A DNA stretch of 6,567 nucleotides, taken from positions 1 to 6,567 of the forward strand of contig JAITVE010000288.1 of NCBI GenBank assembly GCA_031285975.1, in the 5' to 3' direction. Positions 1-6,317 of this stretch are shown one piece after another. The first letter of the stretch is position 1. Every line of letters begins with the position of its first letter. The position numbers were made by a program, and so were the translations under genes. The DNA is from Candidatus Adiutrix sp. (GTDB taxonomy: Bacteria; Desulfobacterota; Desulfarculia; Adiutricales; Adiutricaceae). The notes under the pieces were generated by a model that was not told where the DNA came from, made no database searches, and was given only the letters and a program-made list of their open reading frames with translations.

Positions 1-821
1 GCAGCTTTCAGCATGGTGGGCCAAAAAATGGCGTGGGGTTTCAGGATATCCTTGGCCACAAAGTGCTGGGAAACGGGCCAAAAACGCTCGAAATCCCCGC
101 CGCCGGGCCAGCCCAGGGCGGTGATGTAGCTGATGAGCGCGTCAAACCAGACGTAGGTGACGAACTTGTCGTCAAAGGGCATGTCGATGCCCCAGGTCAG
201 GCGGCTTTTGGGGCGGCTGATGCACAAATCGTCCAGGGGCTCGCGCAGGAGGCCCAGCACTTCGTTGCGGTAGCGCTCGGGCCGCACAAAATCCGGGTTG
301 GATTTGATGTGGTCAATGAGCCAGTCCTGATATTTGCTCATGCGGAAAAAATAATTTTCCTCGGCAATGTATTCGGGCTTGGTGCGGTGGTCGGGGCAGA
401 GGCCGTCCACCAGCTCTTTTTCGGTGTAAAAGCGTTCGCAGCCAAAGCAGTAGTGGCCGCCGTATTCGCCGTAATAGATGTCGTCCTTCTTGTGCACCAT
501 GTCCAAAAAGGTGCGGACGGCCGCCAGGTGCCGTTCCTCAGTGGTGCGGACAAAGGCGTCGGGCGTGATTTCCAGCTTGGGCCAGGTGCCCCGGAACAGG
601 GCGCTGATCTGGTCGGCATAGGCGGCCGGGGTGGCCCCGCTTTTTTCAGCGGCCTGAACGATTTTGTCGCCGTGCTCGTCCGTGCCCGTGGTAAAGCGGG
701 CCTCATAGCCCATCATGCGGTAAAAGCGGGTCACCGAGTCGGTGATGATGGTGGTGTAGGCGTGGCCCAGGTGGGGCTTGGCGTTGACGTAATAGATGGG
801 GGTGGTGGCGTAAAAACGCAT
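1..821 (-). CDS. metG: Methionyl-tRNA synthetase, N-terminal part (3' end outside window)
   Basis: Class I aminoacyl-tRNA synthetase that charges tRNA-Met (initiator and elongator) with methionine using ATP in the cytosol. Read on the minus strand from ATG 821-819, 273 residues are visible and the frame runs off the window edge. The start [13 protein letters not shown] is typical of the family. The HIGH-type ATP-binding motif HLGH is at residues 17-20, followed by TGTDEHG (45-51). A single zinc knuckle is formed by C125, C128, C142 and H145, the same spacing and Cys3His set known from the Thermus thermophilus-type enzyme. The methionine-pocket region VWFDALISY (224-232) and [16 protein letters not shown] (253-268) are intact. 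The KMSKS loop, the anticodon-binding domain and any C-terminal tRNA-binding domain lie outside the window. The start is fixed by an AAGGA Shine-Dalgarno at 834-830, 8 nt upstream. The gene begins 17 bp after the kinase stop, which implies one operon. Identification is secure. Confidence 0.97.
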   Translation of the reverse strand, partial: MRFYATTPIYYVNAKPHLGHAYTTIITDSVTRFYRMMGYEARFTTGTDEHGDKIVQAAEKSGATPAAYADQISALFRGTWPKLEITPDAFVRTTEERHLAAVRTFLDMVHKKDDIYYGEYGGHYCFGCERFYTEKELVDGLCPDHRTKPEYIAEENYFFRMSKYQDWLIDHIKSNPDFVRPERYRNEVLGLLREPLDDLCISRPKSRLTWGIDMPFDDKFVTYVWFDALISYITALGWPGGGDFERFWPVSQHFVAKDILKPHAIFWPTMLKA

Positions 822-829
822 GGTCTAAA

Positions 830-834
830 TCCTT
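830..834 (-). promoter_or_regulatory. Ribosome binding site of metG
   Basis: AAGGA on the minus strand, 8 nt before the ATG at 821. It lies in the short gap after the kinase stop codon (TAA 841-839), so metG has its own translation initiation signal. No promoter fits in the 17-bp gap. Confidence 0.75.
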
Positions 835-838
835 GATA

Positions 839-3800
839 TTATTGAAGCCGTGTCCGCTTGCGGAGCCACTTGGCCAGGGTTGAAAACAGTTCCTGCAGAT
901 TGATGGGTTTGTTGATGTGGTCGTTCATGCCCGCCTTCAGGCTCAGTTCGCGGTCGCCGCTCATGGCGTGGGCGGTCATGGCCACGATGGGCAAATCCTT
1001 AAATTCCGGCAGGGCGCGGATTTCGCGGGTGGCGGCCATGCCGTCCATTTCCGGCATCTGAATGTCCATGAGCACCAGGTCGTAGGGCTGGGCCTTGACC
1101 ATGGCCACGGCTTCCAGGCCGTTATTGGCAATCTCCACCACCAGCCCGGCGTTGCGCAGAATGCGGCTGGCCACCAGTTGGTTGACCTCGTTATCTTCGG
1201 CCAGCAGCACCCGCGCACCCTCAAACTCTTTGACCACGGCCATTTCGTGGGCTTTTTTGAGTTTGGACTCTTTTTCGGGCAGGCCCCGGCCAAAAATGTC
1301 CACCAGCACGTTGAGCATGGTGGAGGGCGACAGGGGCTTGGTCATGACATTGCGGATGCCGCTTTTGCGGGCCTGGTCCAGCACGTCGTCGCGGTTGTAG
1401 GCCGTGCCCATGATGATGACCGGCAGTTCCGTGGGGCCGGTGAGTTCGTGGATGCGCTTGGAAGTTTCGATGCCGTCCATGTCCGGCATTTTCCAGTCGA
1501 TGAACACCAGGTCAAAGCGGTTGCCCCGGCTGTTCCACTGGCCGAGGATATCCAGGGCCTCGGCGCCGCTGGCGGCGGTGACGACGTTGAAGCCCAGGGT
1601 TTTGAGGAAGTCGGACAAAATTTCCAGGGCCACCACATTGTCGTCCACAGCCAGGGCGGACAGGCCCCTGAAATCCTTGCGGCTGGAGACGTAGCGCTGG
1701 CCGCCGGAGTGCACCCCGAATTTGGCGGTGAAGCCGAACACGCTGCCCTGCCCCAATTCGCTGGAGCACCAGATGCGCCCGCCCATCATTTCCACCAAAC
1801 GCTTAGAAATCACCAGGCCCAGCCCGGTGCCGCCGTAGCGGCGGGTGGTGGAGCGCTCGGCCTGGCTGAAGGCCGCGAAGAGATTCCCGGCCTGCGCGGG
1901 GGTCAGGCCGATGCCGGTGTCTTCCACCAAAAAGCGCAGGGTGACTTCCGTGTCGGTTTCAGAGACGGTCTCCACCTTCACGGCCACCTGGCCTTTTTCA
2001 GTGAATTTAATGGCGTTGTTGGCCAGGTTGCTGAGCACCTGGGCCAGCCGGATTTGGTCGCCCACCAGCCCGGCCCGCGTATCCGGCGGCACCAGCACCA
2101 ACAGTTCCAGGCCCTTTTCGTGGGCTTTGGTGGAGACCAGGTCGGTGACCTGCTGGAGCACGTCGGCCAGGTGGAATTCTTCCTTCTCCATTTCGAGCTT
2201 CCCGGCCTCGATTTTGGAAAAGTCCAGAATATCGTTAATAATCCGCAACAGGGTTTTGGCCGAGCTTTCGGTTTTTTGCAGATAATCCATCTGCACTTCG
2301 GTCAGTTCTGTCTGCATCACCAGGTGAATCAGGCCCAGGATGGCATTCATGGGGGTGCGGATTTCGTGGCTCATGTTGGCCAAAAATTCGCTTTTGGCCC
2401 GGGTGCTTTCCTCGGCCGCGTCGCGGGCTTCTTTCAGTTCCTGGGCCCGGTCGCGCAGTTCGGTGACGTCCATGAGCCAGCTCATCACGCCGCCTTCGCC
2501 GTAGTAGTCGGTCTTGAAGGCGTTCAAAAGCATGGCCCGGCTCTGGCCGTCGGCCCGGCGGACGGACACCGTGCGCCAGTTGATGATGCTGCGCTCGTTC
2601 AGTTCGGCGCGGAGGCTCCGCCAGTCGTCTTCGTCCTGGTAAATGTCGGCCATCTGGTCGCCCACGGTGCGGCCCGTGAAGTTGTAGCCGTAGGGGGTGA
2701 TGAATTTTATCACGCCGCCCACGGTGATGGCGAAGCAGATGGGCGTGGAATCCATAATTTTCCGCAGCAGGCGGCGCTCCACGTCGCGCTCGGCCTGGGT
2801 GGCCTTCAGTTCGCGCAGGTCGCGGGTATACCCGGCCACGATGTGGCTGTCGCGCCGGGCCACGCGCACCAGGGTAATCTCAGCGGGGATGGGCGTGCCG
2901 TCCAGTTTTTGGTGCAGCCATTCGAAGCGGCAGAACCCCTCGCGGAAGGCCTGGACGACTTTCTCCTGGGCCAGTTCGGCCGAGAGCCGCCCATTGGGCT
3001 GGTATTTGGGGGACAGCTGCCTGAAATTGTCCAGATAGGCCTGTTTGTCCGGCAGGTCGAAGAGCGTGGCCGCGGCCTGGTTGCAGTCGAGGTTGTTTAA
3101 GTGTTCGTCCCAGAAATTGCAGGCCAGGGGCGTGGCGTCGAGCATGATGCGCATCCGCTCGTCGGCCTCGCGGATGGCGGTGACGTCGCTCAGGGTCTCG
3201 ATGCGGCCCAGTTCGGCCCCGGCGGCGTCGCGCAGAATGGAGACCTGGCCGTTGAACAGCCGGGAGGAATCCCGCAAATGGCGGGTGAAGCGGATAACGT
3301 CCCCCTGCTGGGTGAGATCGCGGTCTTCGTAATGCTCGTGGCCCAGGGTGAAGGGCCGCCCCAGGTAGGGCCGGGGGCTGTCGCCGCCGTGCACTTCGGC
3401 TTCCAGGCGGTTGAGATAGCTCCAGCAGCCGCTGTTGTCATAGACCCCCAGGGGAAAGGGCAGGCTGTCCAAAATGGCCTTGTACCAGTCCAGGTGGGAA
3501 CCGACCAGGGTCAGGGCGCGGTTCAAATAATAGGCAAAGCTGCCGTCGCCGTCCTGGGCCTGCAATGTCCAGTCCGCCGCGCCGCCGCCCGGGGCCGCCG
3601 GGCCATAGCGGTCAACCATGTCCTCAATCTGGCGGCTGATTTCCCGCATCATTCCGGCTTCCAGTTCCATAGCCGGAACCGGGGCCGGGGCGGGCGCCGG
3701 GGGCTGTTCCGGCAGCACCTGGCAAAAGCCGAGGATGACGGCCGAGCCGTCGTCCGCAATATCGGGGGCCCCGGCAAACGTCCGCAAATGGATAACCCGG

Positions 3801-4102
3801 CCGGAGGCGAGCGTCAGGGGGTGTTCTTTGGTCAGCGAAGAAATATCCCCGGCGAAGAGCCGCTCGATATCGGCCCGCGCCGCCGCCGCCTCGGTGAGCG
3901 AAAACATTTCCGCCAGCATCATCTGGAGCGTGGGGCGGGTTTTCCGGCGCACCCAGCCGGTGAGCCGCAGAAAAGCGTCGCTGACCGCAACGAATATCTC
4001 CCCGTCGGCCATGCGCATGAACCGCCAGGAAGCCAGGCCGCCAGCGGCCAGGGTTGTTTCCAACCGGCTCCAGGCGGGGGTATATTCTACATCTTTGGTC
4101 AT
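839..4102 (-). CDS. Multi-PAS hybrid sensor histidine kinase with two receiver domains
   Basis: Soluble sensor kinase of 1087 residues from ATG 4102; no membrane segment or signal peptide is visible, so sensing is probably cytoplasmic. Domain order: a degenerate PAS (about 7-132), a Pro/Ala-rich linker (about 131-144), three further PAS-like domains (about 206-315, 317-436, 445-550), a short coiled coil, HisKA with H579 in [10 protein letters not shown], and HATPase_c with N-box N696, G1 DTGIGL from D728 and G2 GGTGLGL (757-763). REC1 follows (D820/D821, phosphoacceptor D869 in [12 protein letters not shown]900, K922), then REC2 (E969/D970, D1013 in [12 protein letters not shown]1043, K1065). 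All catalytic residues are present. The protein ends at REC2 with no HPt domain. An in-frame TTG at 4141 would add 13 residues, but it sits in a leader hairpin and has no clear Shine-Dalgarno. The ATG is preferred although its own GGA is weak. The signal is unknown; no heme- or flavin-binding signature is evident. metG follows 17 bp downstream. Confidence 0.93.
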   Translation of the reverse strand: MTKDVEYTPAWSRLETTLAAGGLASWRFMRMADGEIFVAVSDAFLRLTGWVRRKTRPTLQMMLAEMFSLTEAAAARADIERLFAGDISSLTKEHPLTLASGRVIHLRTFAGAPDIADDGSAVILGFCQVLPEQPPAPAPAPVPAMELEAGMMREISRQIEDMVDRYGPAAPGGGAADWTLQAQDGDGSFAYYLNRALTLVGSHLDWYKAILDSLPFPLGVYDNSGCWSYLNRLEAEVHGGDSPRPYLGRPFTLGHEHYEDRDLTQQGDVIRFTRHLRDSSRLFNGQVSILRDAAGAELGRIETLSDVTAIREADERMRIMLDATPLACNFWDEHLNNLDCNQAAATLFDLPDKQAYLDNFRQLSPKYQPNGRLSAELAQEKVVQAFREGFCRFEWLHQKLDGTPIPAEITLVRVARRDSHIVAGYTRDLRELKATQAERDVERRLLRKIMDSTPICFAITVGGVIKFITPYGYNFTGRTVGDQMADIYQDEDDWRSLRAELNERSIINWRTVSVRRADGQSRAMLLNAFKTDYYGEGGVMSWLMDVTELRDRAQELKEARDAAEESTRAKSEFLANMSHEIRTPMNAILGLIHLVMQTELTEVQMDYLQKTESSAKTLLRIINDILDFSKIEAGKLEMEKEEFHLADVLQQVTDLVSTKAHEKGLELLVLVPPDTRAGLVGDQIRLAQVLSNLANNAIKFTEKGQVAVKVETVSETDTEVTLRFLVEDTGIGLTPAQAGNLFAAFSQAERSTTRRYGGTGLGLVISKRLVEMMGGRIWCSSELGQGSVFGFTAKFGVHSGGQRYVSSRKDFRGLSALAVDDNVVALEILSDFLKTLGFNVVTAASGAEALDILGQWNSRGNRFDLVFIDWKMPDMDGIETSKRIHELTGPTELPVIIMGTAYNRDDVLDQARKSGIRNVMTKPLSPSTMLNVLVDIFGRGLPEKESKLKKAHEMAVVKEFEGARVLLAEDNEVNQLVASRILRNAGLVVEIANNGLEAVAMVKAQPYDLVLMDIQMPEMDGMAATREIRALPEFKDLPIVAMTAHAMSGDRELSLKAGMNDHINKPINLQELFSTLAKWLRKRTRLQ

Positions 4103-4125
4103 GGCCGTTTCCAAGCCCCGAAAGG

Positions 4126-4143
4126 CTTTGCGATGCCGCAAAG
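4126..4143 (-). other. Hairpin in the 5' leader of the kinase gene
   Basis: A perfect 7-bp stem (CTTTGCG / CGCAAAG) with a 4-nt loop, 24 nt before the preferred ATG. A second, 5-bp stem (AAGCC/GGCTT, 4113-4128) shares three bases with it, so the two cannot form together. A third simple hairpin (GGGCGG TTT CCGCCC) lies just upstream near 4159-4173. A regulatory switch is only a suggestion. Confidence 0.35.
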
Positions 4144-4207
4144 GTTAGCAGTTCAACAGGGGCGGTTTCCGCCCGCGCCGTGGGGCCGGGGCAGTGTTTC
4201 ACCCGCT

Positions 4208-4223
4208 CTTCAAGCTCTTGAAG
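4208..4223. promoter_or_regulatory. Operator-like 16-bp inverted repeat CTTCAAG-CT-CTTGAAG
   Basis: Perfect 7-bp half sites with a 2-bp centre. It sits 8-24 bp downstream of the proposed -10 box of the kinase-metG promoter, spanning the expected transcription start. This is the usual place for a repressor site. The cognate regulator is not identifiable from the window. Confidence 0.4.
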
Positions 4224-4231
4224 CGAGACCC

Positions 4232-4260
4232 ATTATATATCATTACGCGAATAATTAAAA
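4232..4260 (-). promoter_or_regulatory. Sigma70-type promoter for the kinase-metG operon
   Basis: On the minus strand a perfect TATAAT (4237-4232) lies 17 bp after a weak -35 TTTTAA (4260-4255), in a locally AT-rich stretch between the terminators and the kinase. Transcription would begin near 4225 and give a leader of about 120 nt. The -10 is strong and the -35 poor, so activation or extra contacts may matter. Confidence 0.55.
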
Positions 4261-4319
4261 GTTGGAAAATAAAGACCTTAATCATTGCACACCAAGCGGA
4301 ACATATGGTGAACACATGC

Positions 4320-4346
4320 AAAAAGCACACCATCCCTTGGGTGCTT
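4320..4346 (-). terminator. Second possible terminator hairpin
   Basis: Minus-strand stem AAGCAC-CC with GG-(T)-GTGCTT, one bulged base and a 7-nt loop, running into TTTTT. It lies directly after the stronger hairpin at 4353-4387 in the direction of transcription, so the two may act in tandem to insulate the kinase promoter. Confidence 0.4.
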
Positions 4347-4352
4347 CAGGCG

Positions 4353-4387
4353 AAAAAAGGCCGGGCGCTGCGGCCGCCCGGCCTTTT
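4353..4387 (-). terminator. Rho-independent terminator after the small Cys-rich gene
   Basis: Stem of 13 bp, AAAAGGCCGGGCG paired with CGCCCGGCCTTTT, around a 7-nt loop (4368-4374). It is GC-rich in the middle and AT at the base. On the minus strand it ends in a run of six T; on the plus strand the T run is four. It lies about 95 bp after the stop codon at 4481 and is probably the main terminator of that transcript. Confidence 0.8.
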
Positions 4388-4480
4388 GAATTTTCCCATA
4401 ATGACATATTTTGAGAACGGAACAGCGTTTTTTCGTCCTGGCCGGGCCGCGAAGAGGGCCTCGCGGGGGCCGGGCGGGCG

Positions 4481-4684
4481 TTATTCCGCCGCCTGTTTTT
4501 TCGGTTCAAAGGGCGCGAAAACATCGTTGCGCCGCTTGTGGCAGACCGGGTCGTGGCGGTGGATGCAGGCGGGGCTGGAACTGCTGGCTTTGACAAAAAA
4601 AGCGCAGTGGCTGGCCTGGTCGCATTCCGGCTGAGCGGGGCAAGAGGGTGAATTTTCAGATGATAAAAATATTGCAGTGGCCAT
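4481..4684 (-). CDS. Small Cys/His-rich protein of unknown function (67 aa)
   Basis: Not recognised. The ATG at 4684-4682 is preceded by GGGGAGG (4697-4691) with a 6-nt spacer, an excellent ribosome site; this rules in favour of the 67-residue form over a 24-residue-longer frame from 4756. Cysteines at 15, 21, 27, 40 and 48 are spaced C-x5-C-x5-C-x12-C-x7-C. Histidines at 26, 42, 44 and 49 cluster around the last two (CIHRHDPVCH, 40-49). The C-terminus is charged (PKKQAAE). No signal peptide or membrane segment is visible. The residue pattern suggests metal binding or a redox role in the cytosol, which is an inference. The gene stands alone between a sigma54-like promoter with a structured leader and a terminator, so it appears to be a separately controlled single-gene transcript. 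Confidence 0.75.
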   Translation of the reverse strand: MATAIFLSSENSPSCPAQPECDQASHCAFFVKASSSSPACIHRHDPVCHKRRNDVFAPFEPKKQAAE

Positions 4685-4690
4685 GATAAA

Positions 4691-4697
4691 CCTCCCC
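4691..4697 (-). promoter_or_regulatory. Strong ribosome binding site of the small Cys-rich gene
   Basis: GGGGAGG on the minus strand, 6 nt before ATG 4684. It is the strongest Shine-Dalgarno in the window and decides the start of the 67-residue protein. Confidence 0.85.
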
Positions 4698-4759
4698 AGC
4701 CGTCCATCGCGGCTTGCGGGTAGAGAGACAATGACACACAGAGTGTGCCGGTTCAAGCA

Positions 4760-4796
4760 GTTCCGGTTACCCGGAAGTTCGAAAGGTTCCGGCTAC
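4760..4796. repeat. Inverted and direct repeats in the leader of the small gene
   Basis: TTCCGG-TTAC-CCGGAA (4761-4776) is a perfect 6-bp inverted repeat. GTTCCGG[T/C]TAC also occurs as a direct repeat at 4760-4770 and 4786-4796, with one mismatch and a 26-bp period; the palindrome TTCGAA (4778-4783) lies between. The block is within the probable 5' untranslated region, so it may be RNA structure or a protein-binding site. Confidence 0.4.
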
Positions 4797-4828
4797 TTGT
4801 GGAAGCCGCCGGACGTACCTACAAAATA

Positions 4829-4846
4829 TTGCAAGTTCTCGGCCAA
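4829..4846 (-). promoter_or_regulatory. Sigma54-type (-24/-12) promoter for the small Cys-rich gene
   Basis: The minus strand reads TTGGCCGAGAACTTGCAA. The invariant GG (4844-4843) and GC (4832-4831) are separated by exactly 10 bp, and both TGGC and TTGCA match the sigma54 consensus; the inner CAC of the -24 element is CCG. The start would be near 4820, leaving a leader of about 135 nt. It begins only 15 bp after the lytic transglycosylase stop. No enhancer-binding protein gene is visible in the window. Confidence 0.5.
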
Positions 4847-4861
4847 TAATGACCGCTTTTT

Positions 4862-5797
4862 CTATTTTCCAGCCGGGGTTCGCAAAACCAAAGGCCCGGC
4901 GGGGGGCGCTGATTCCAGCAGGTGCGGGTTGAGCATCCGCAAGGTTTTGTAATCACAGCCAATTTGCTTGGCCAACTGCGTCCAGGTGGTGTTGGCCGCC
5001 ACCGTGACCCGCTTCTCTTGAAATTTTACCGGCGCGTAGGCGGCGGGGGGTGTGCGCCCAGCCAGGCCGTAAGCGGCCGCGTTTTCCAGCACCACCTTGA
5101 TGGCCGCGATGCGGTAGACGTAGCGTTCCGTTTCGCGGGGCAGGTCAAGCTCGTAATAGTCGCTCACGCCCTGAGCGGCCATGGCCCTTGCCACCCGGCT
5201 TTCACCGCCGTTATAGGCGGCCAGGGCCAGGGCCCAGTTGCCGAAGCGGCCGTGCAGTTCTTTCAAATATCCGGCGGCGGCCTTCAATATATTCTCCGGC
5301 AGCTGCCGCTGGTCAACCTTGTCGCTGACGGTCAGCCCAAAGTGCCGGGCCGTGCTAGGCATGAACTGCCACAGCCCGAGGGCCCCCGCCGGGGACGACA
5401 CCCAGGGGCGCAGGTCGCTCTCCGCCACCGCCAGGTACTTCAAATCGTCCGGCAGCCCCGCCGCTTTCAAAGCCGCCTCAATGGCCGGGAAGTGGGTCGC
5501 CGCCCGCCGCTGCCACAGGGCCACCTGGGCCGGGTGGTTCACTACCCGCAGGAACTCGAAATCCAGCCGCTCGTAGACCGAAGGGCGGGAGAGATCCAGC
5601 GGTTCGCCACACAAACTGACCTGCGGCGGCAGCCGGTGATCCAGGTGCCCCGCCTCTGCCAGCCCCGCCGAAGGGGGGTGGATATCCGGCGCGGGGGCGG
5701 CGTCTTCCCGGCTTTCCGGGCGGCCGAAGCAGCCTGCCAGGCCGAGCATCACCAGCCCCAAAGCTATGTAGCTCAAAAGTGGGCGCATATATCGCAT
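4862..5797 (-). CDS. Lipoprotein lytic murein transglycosylase, MltD/SLT type
   Basis: Cleaves the MurNAc-GlcNAc bond of peptidoglycan, forming 1,6-anhydro-MurNAc ends, probably at the periplasmic face of the outer membrane. From ATG 5797 the protein has 311 residues. A short basic start and hydrophobic stretch end in the lipobox LAGC with lipidated C23; F24 follows, so no Asp+2 inner-membrane retention signal. A low-complexity Pro/Ala linker precedes the SLT domain: catalytic E126 in AVAESDLRP, GALGLWQFMPSTA (138-150), AYNGGESRV (194-202) and YVYRI (226-230). Residues about 262-310 resemble one degenerate LysM peptidoglycan-binding repeat. The protein is shorter than E. coli MltD. A GTG at 5857 would give 331 residues but falls inside the promoter spacer, so it is excluded. 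M21 of that longer frame (5797) or M24 (5788) is the start; neither has a good Shine-Dalgarno. The stop is TAG at 4864-4862. Confidence 0.92.
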   Translation of the reverse strand: MRYMRPLLSYIALGLVMLGLAGCFGRPESREDAAPAPDIHPPSAGLAEAGHLDHRLPPQVSLCGEPLDLSRPSVYERLDFEFLRVVNHPAQVALWQRRAATHFPAIEAALKAAGLPDDLKYLAVAESDLRPWVSSPAGALGLWQFMPSTARHFGLTVSDKVDQRQLPENILKAAAGYLKELHGRFGNWALALAAYNGGESRVARAMAAQGVSDYYELDLPRETERYVYRIAAIKVVLENAAAYGLAGRTPPAAYAPVKFQEKRVTVAANTTWTQLAKQIGCDYKTLRMLNPHLLESAPPAGPLVLRTPAGK

Positions 5798-5846
5798 ATG
5801 TAAATTATCTGTCACGTATAAGAGCCGGTGATGTATTGATTGATGG

Positions 5847-5876
5847 ATTATACGCACTGCGGGGGAGAATAGTCAA
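5847..5876 (-). promoter_or_regulatory. Sigma70 promoter of the lytic transglycosylase gene
   Basis: TTGACT (5876-5871), an 18-bp spacer and a perfect TATAAT (5852-5847) on the minus strand. The start is expected near 5840, giving a leader of about 43 nt to ATG 5797. It is the best promoter in the window. It rules out the upstream GTG start. Confidence 0.8.
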
Positions 5877-5904
5877 GTGGATTTTTTAAGATGGCTTCGC
5901 GGCT

Positions 5905-5952
5905 AAGATTTGTTAGTATAGGGCTCTGCCCAATCTTTGCGCTATCGCGCAA
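5905..5952. repeat. Two hairpins abutting the left arm of the inverted-repeat element
   Basis: AAGATT (5905-5910) pairs with AATCTT (5932-5937), enclosing GGGC-TCT-GCCC (5921-5931) with a one-sided 10-nt bulge. Directly after it, TTGCGC-TATC-GCGCAA (5937-5952) is a perfect 6-bp hairpin whose last two bases are the first two of the left arm. Its loop TATC is the same as the loop of the hairpin inside the arm. Confidence 0.5.
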
Positions 5953-5985
5953 TCTCAGTTTATTCAAACCCTATCGGGTTCGAAT
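5951..5985 (+). repeat. Left 35-bp arm of an inverted-repeat element
   Basis: This arm matches the reverse complement of 6081-6115 at 33 of 35 positions. Its inner 24 bases are themselves a hairpin: ATTCAAACCC, loop TATC, GGGTTCGAAT, with a single A-C mismatch. Such imperfect subterminal palindromes resemble the ends of IS200/IS605-family elements, and long inverted arms resemble a MITE. Confidence 0.85.
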
Positions 5986-6080
5986 TTAAGCCCCTCTTAA
6001 GAATCTCCGCGCGCCAGGGGCTGCGTGTCGGCTAGTGAAGCCGTGGACGGCCGTGGAGCAACACCGCAACTCGCCTGATC

Positions 6081-6115
6081 ATTCGAACCTGATAAGGTTT
6101 GAATAAACTGAGATT
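6081..6115 (-). repeat. Right 35-bp arm of the inverted-repeat element
   Basis: Inverted partner of 5951-5985, differing at two positions. The inner part folds as ATTCGAACCT, loop GATA, AGGTTTGAAT; the one non-Watson-Crick pair is a G-U wobble in plus-strand RNA. The two arms could instead pair with each other to close the whole 165-nt unit. Confidence 0.85.
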
Positions 6116-6132
6116 ACAAGCCTTGCTTGTAA
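6114..6132. repeat. Hairpin just outside the right arm
   Basis: TTACAAG-CCTTG-CTTGTAA, a perfect 7-bp stem with a 5-nt loop that shares two bases with the end of the right arm. It mirrors the position of the hairpin that abuts the left arm. No T run follows on either strand, so it is not a convincing terminator. Confidence 0.45.
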
Positions 6133-6265
6133 AGACGGCTCAGGCAAGCGGCGTTGCGGCGGCGGTGTGGAAAAGACGCGGGGCAAAGTAGTAGCGAAGC
6201 AATAAAACTAATTCGCCTCTAATTGACAATAACAAATTGATTATAATGCAAATACTCCCCATCAC
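6133..6265. other. Intergenic stretch with no recognised gene
   Basis: The first half is GC-rich (6133-6200), the second AT-rich (6200-6255). A plus-strand TTGACA (6223-6228) and TATAAT (6242-6247) are only 13 bp apart, too close for a standard promoter. AATTGA occurs at 6221 and 6235. No open frame of note was seen on either strand. Confidence 0.5.
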
Positions 6266-6271
6266 ATCGTC

Positions 6272-6291
6272 ATACCGGCGAAAGCCGGTAT
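6272..6291. repeat. REP-like hairpin with GAAA tetraloop
   Basis: ATACCGGC, loop GAAA, GCCGGTAT: a perfect 8-bp stem, flanked by CGTC on the left and CC on the right. It has the general form GTCAT-N-CC-N-GCGAAAGC-N-GG-N-ATCC shared by repetitive hairpins scattered between genes in many proteobacteria. It lies 27 bp past the stop of the rightmost gene and could protect mRNA 3' ends, but no strong T run makes it an intrinsic terminator. Confidence 0.55.
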
Positions 6292-6317
6292 CCTTTTCCA
6301 GGGGAGCAGCTTGCCGA

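Larger units (their letters stand above)
5951..6115 (+). ncRNA. Possible stand-alone omega RNA (HEARO-like) within a mobile inverted-repeat unit
   Basis: Between the arms lies a 95-nt core with ordered pairing on the plus strand: AGCCCCT (5989-5995) with AGGGGCT (6016-6022); CGGCT-AGTGA-AGCCG (6029-6043); then TGGAGCAA (6054-6061) framed by GTG and CAC. From memory, the scaffold of the well-studied OgeuIscB omega RNA has a hairpin GCAT-AGCGG-ATGC followed after a similar distance by TGGAGCAA, the same loop pattern and the same 8-mer. That supports an omega RNA of the IscB class (Rfam HEARO). No HNH/RuvC endonuclease or Y1 transposase frame is present nearby, so if the call is right it is an ORF-less copy that could act in trans, or a dead remnant. 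The RNA strand is opposite to all flanking genes, and no clear promoter for it is visible. Alternatives are a MITE or paired REP element with no RNA function. Confidence 0.45.

Noticed and set aside
384..450. His replacing the fourth Cys of the MetRS zinc knuckle
   Set aside because: C-x2-C-x13-C-x2-H with the same spacing is normal for the Thermus thermophilus type of MetRS, so it is not a defect.
33..836. Plus-strand open frame of 267 residues
   Set aside because: It is exactly antisense to metG and has no recognisable motif.
4139..4141. TTG as the start of the kinase (13 residues longer)
   Set aside because: It has no Shine-Dalgarno and lies in a leader hairpin; the ATG at 4102 is more likely, though the evidence is not decisive.
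917..4258. Long plus-strand open frames (727 and 385 residues) across the kinase gene
   Set aside because: They are antisense to a kinase with every catalytic motif intact. Their translations are Gly/His/Val/Gln-rich with no domain, as expected from the opposite strand of GC-rich coding DNA.
4282..4737. 151-residue minus-strand frame overlapping the terminators and the small gene
   Set aside because: It runs through a strong terminator hairpin, has no good ribosome site, and overlaps the better-supported 67-residue gene in another frame.
5855..5857. GTG as the start of the lytic transglycosylase
   Set aside because: It falls between the -35 and -10 boxes of a near-consensus promoter, and the extra 20 residues would precede a well-formed lipoprotein signal.
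5976..5990. GGGTTCGAAT resembling a tRNA T-arm
   Set aside because: No acceptor, D or anticodon stem with tRNA spacing surrounds it; the bases are explained by the inverted-repeat arm.
6223..6247. Plus-strand TTGACA and TATAAT as a promoter
   Set aside because: The spacer is only 13 bp, and no gene follows on that strand within the window.
5881..6317. CRISPR array
   Set aside because: The repeats are inverted, only two copies exist, and there are no regular spacers or cas genes.
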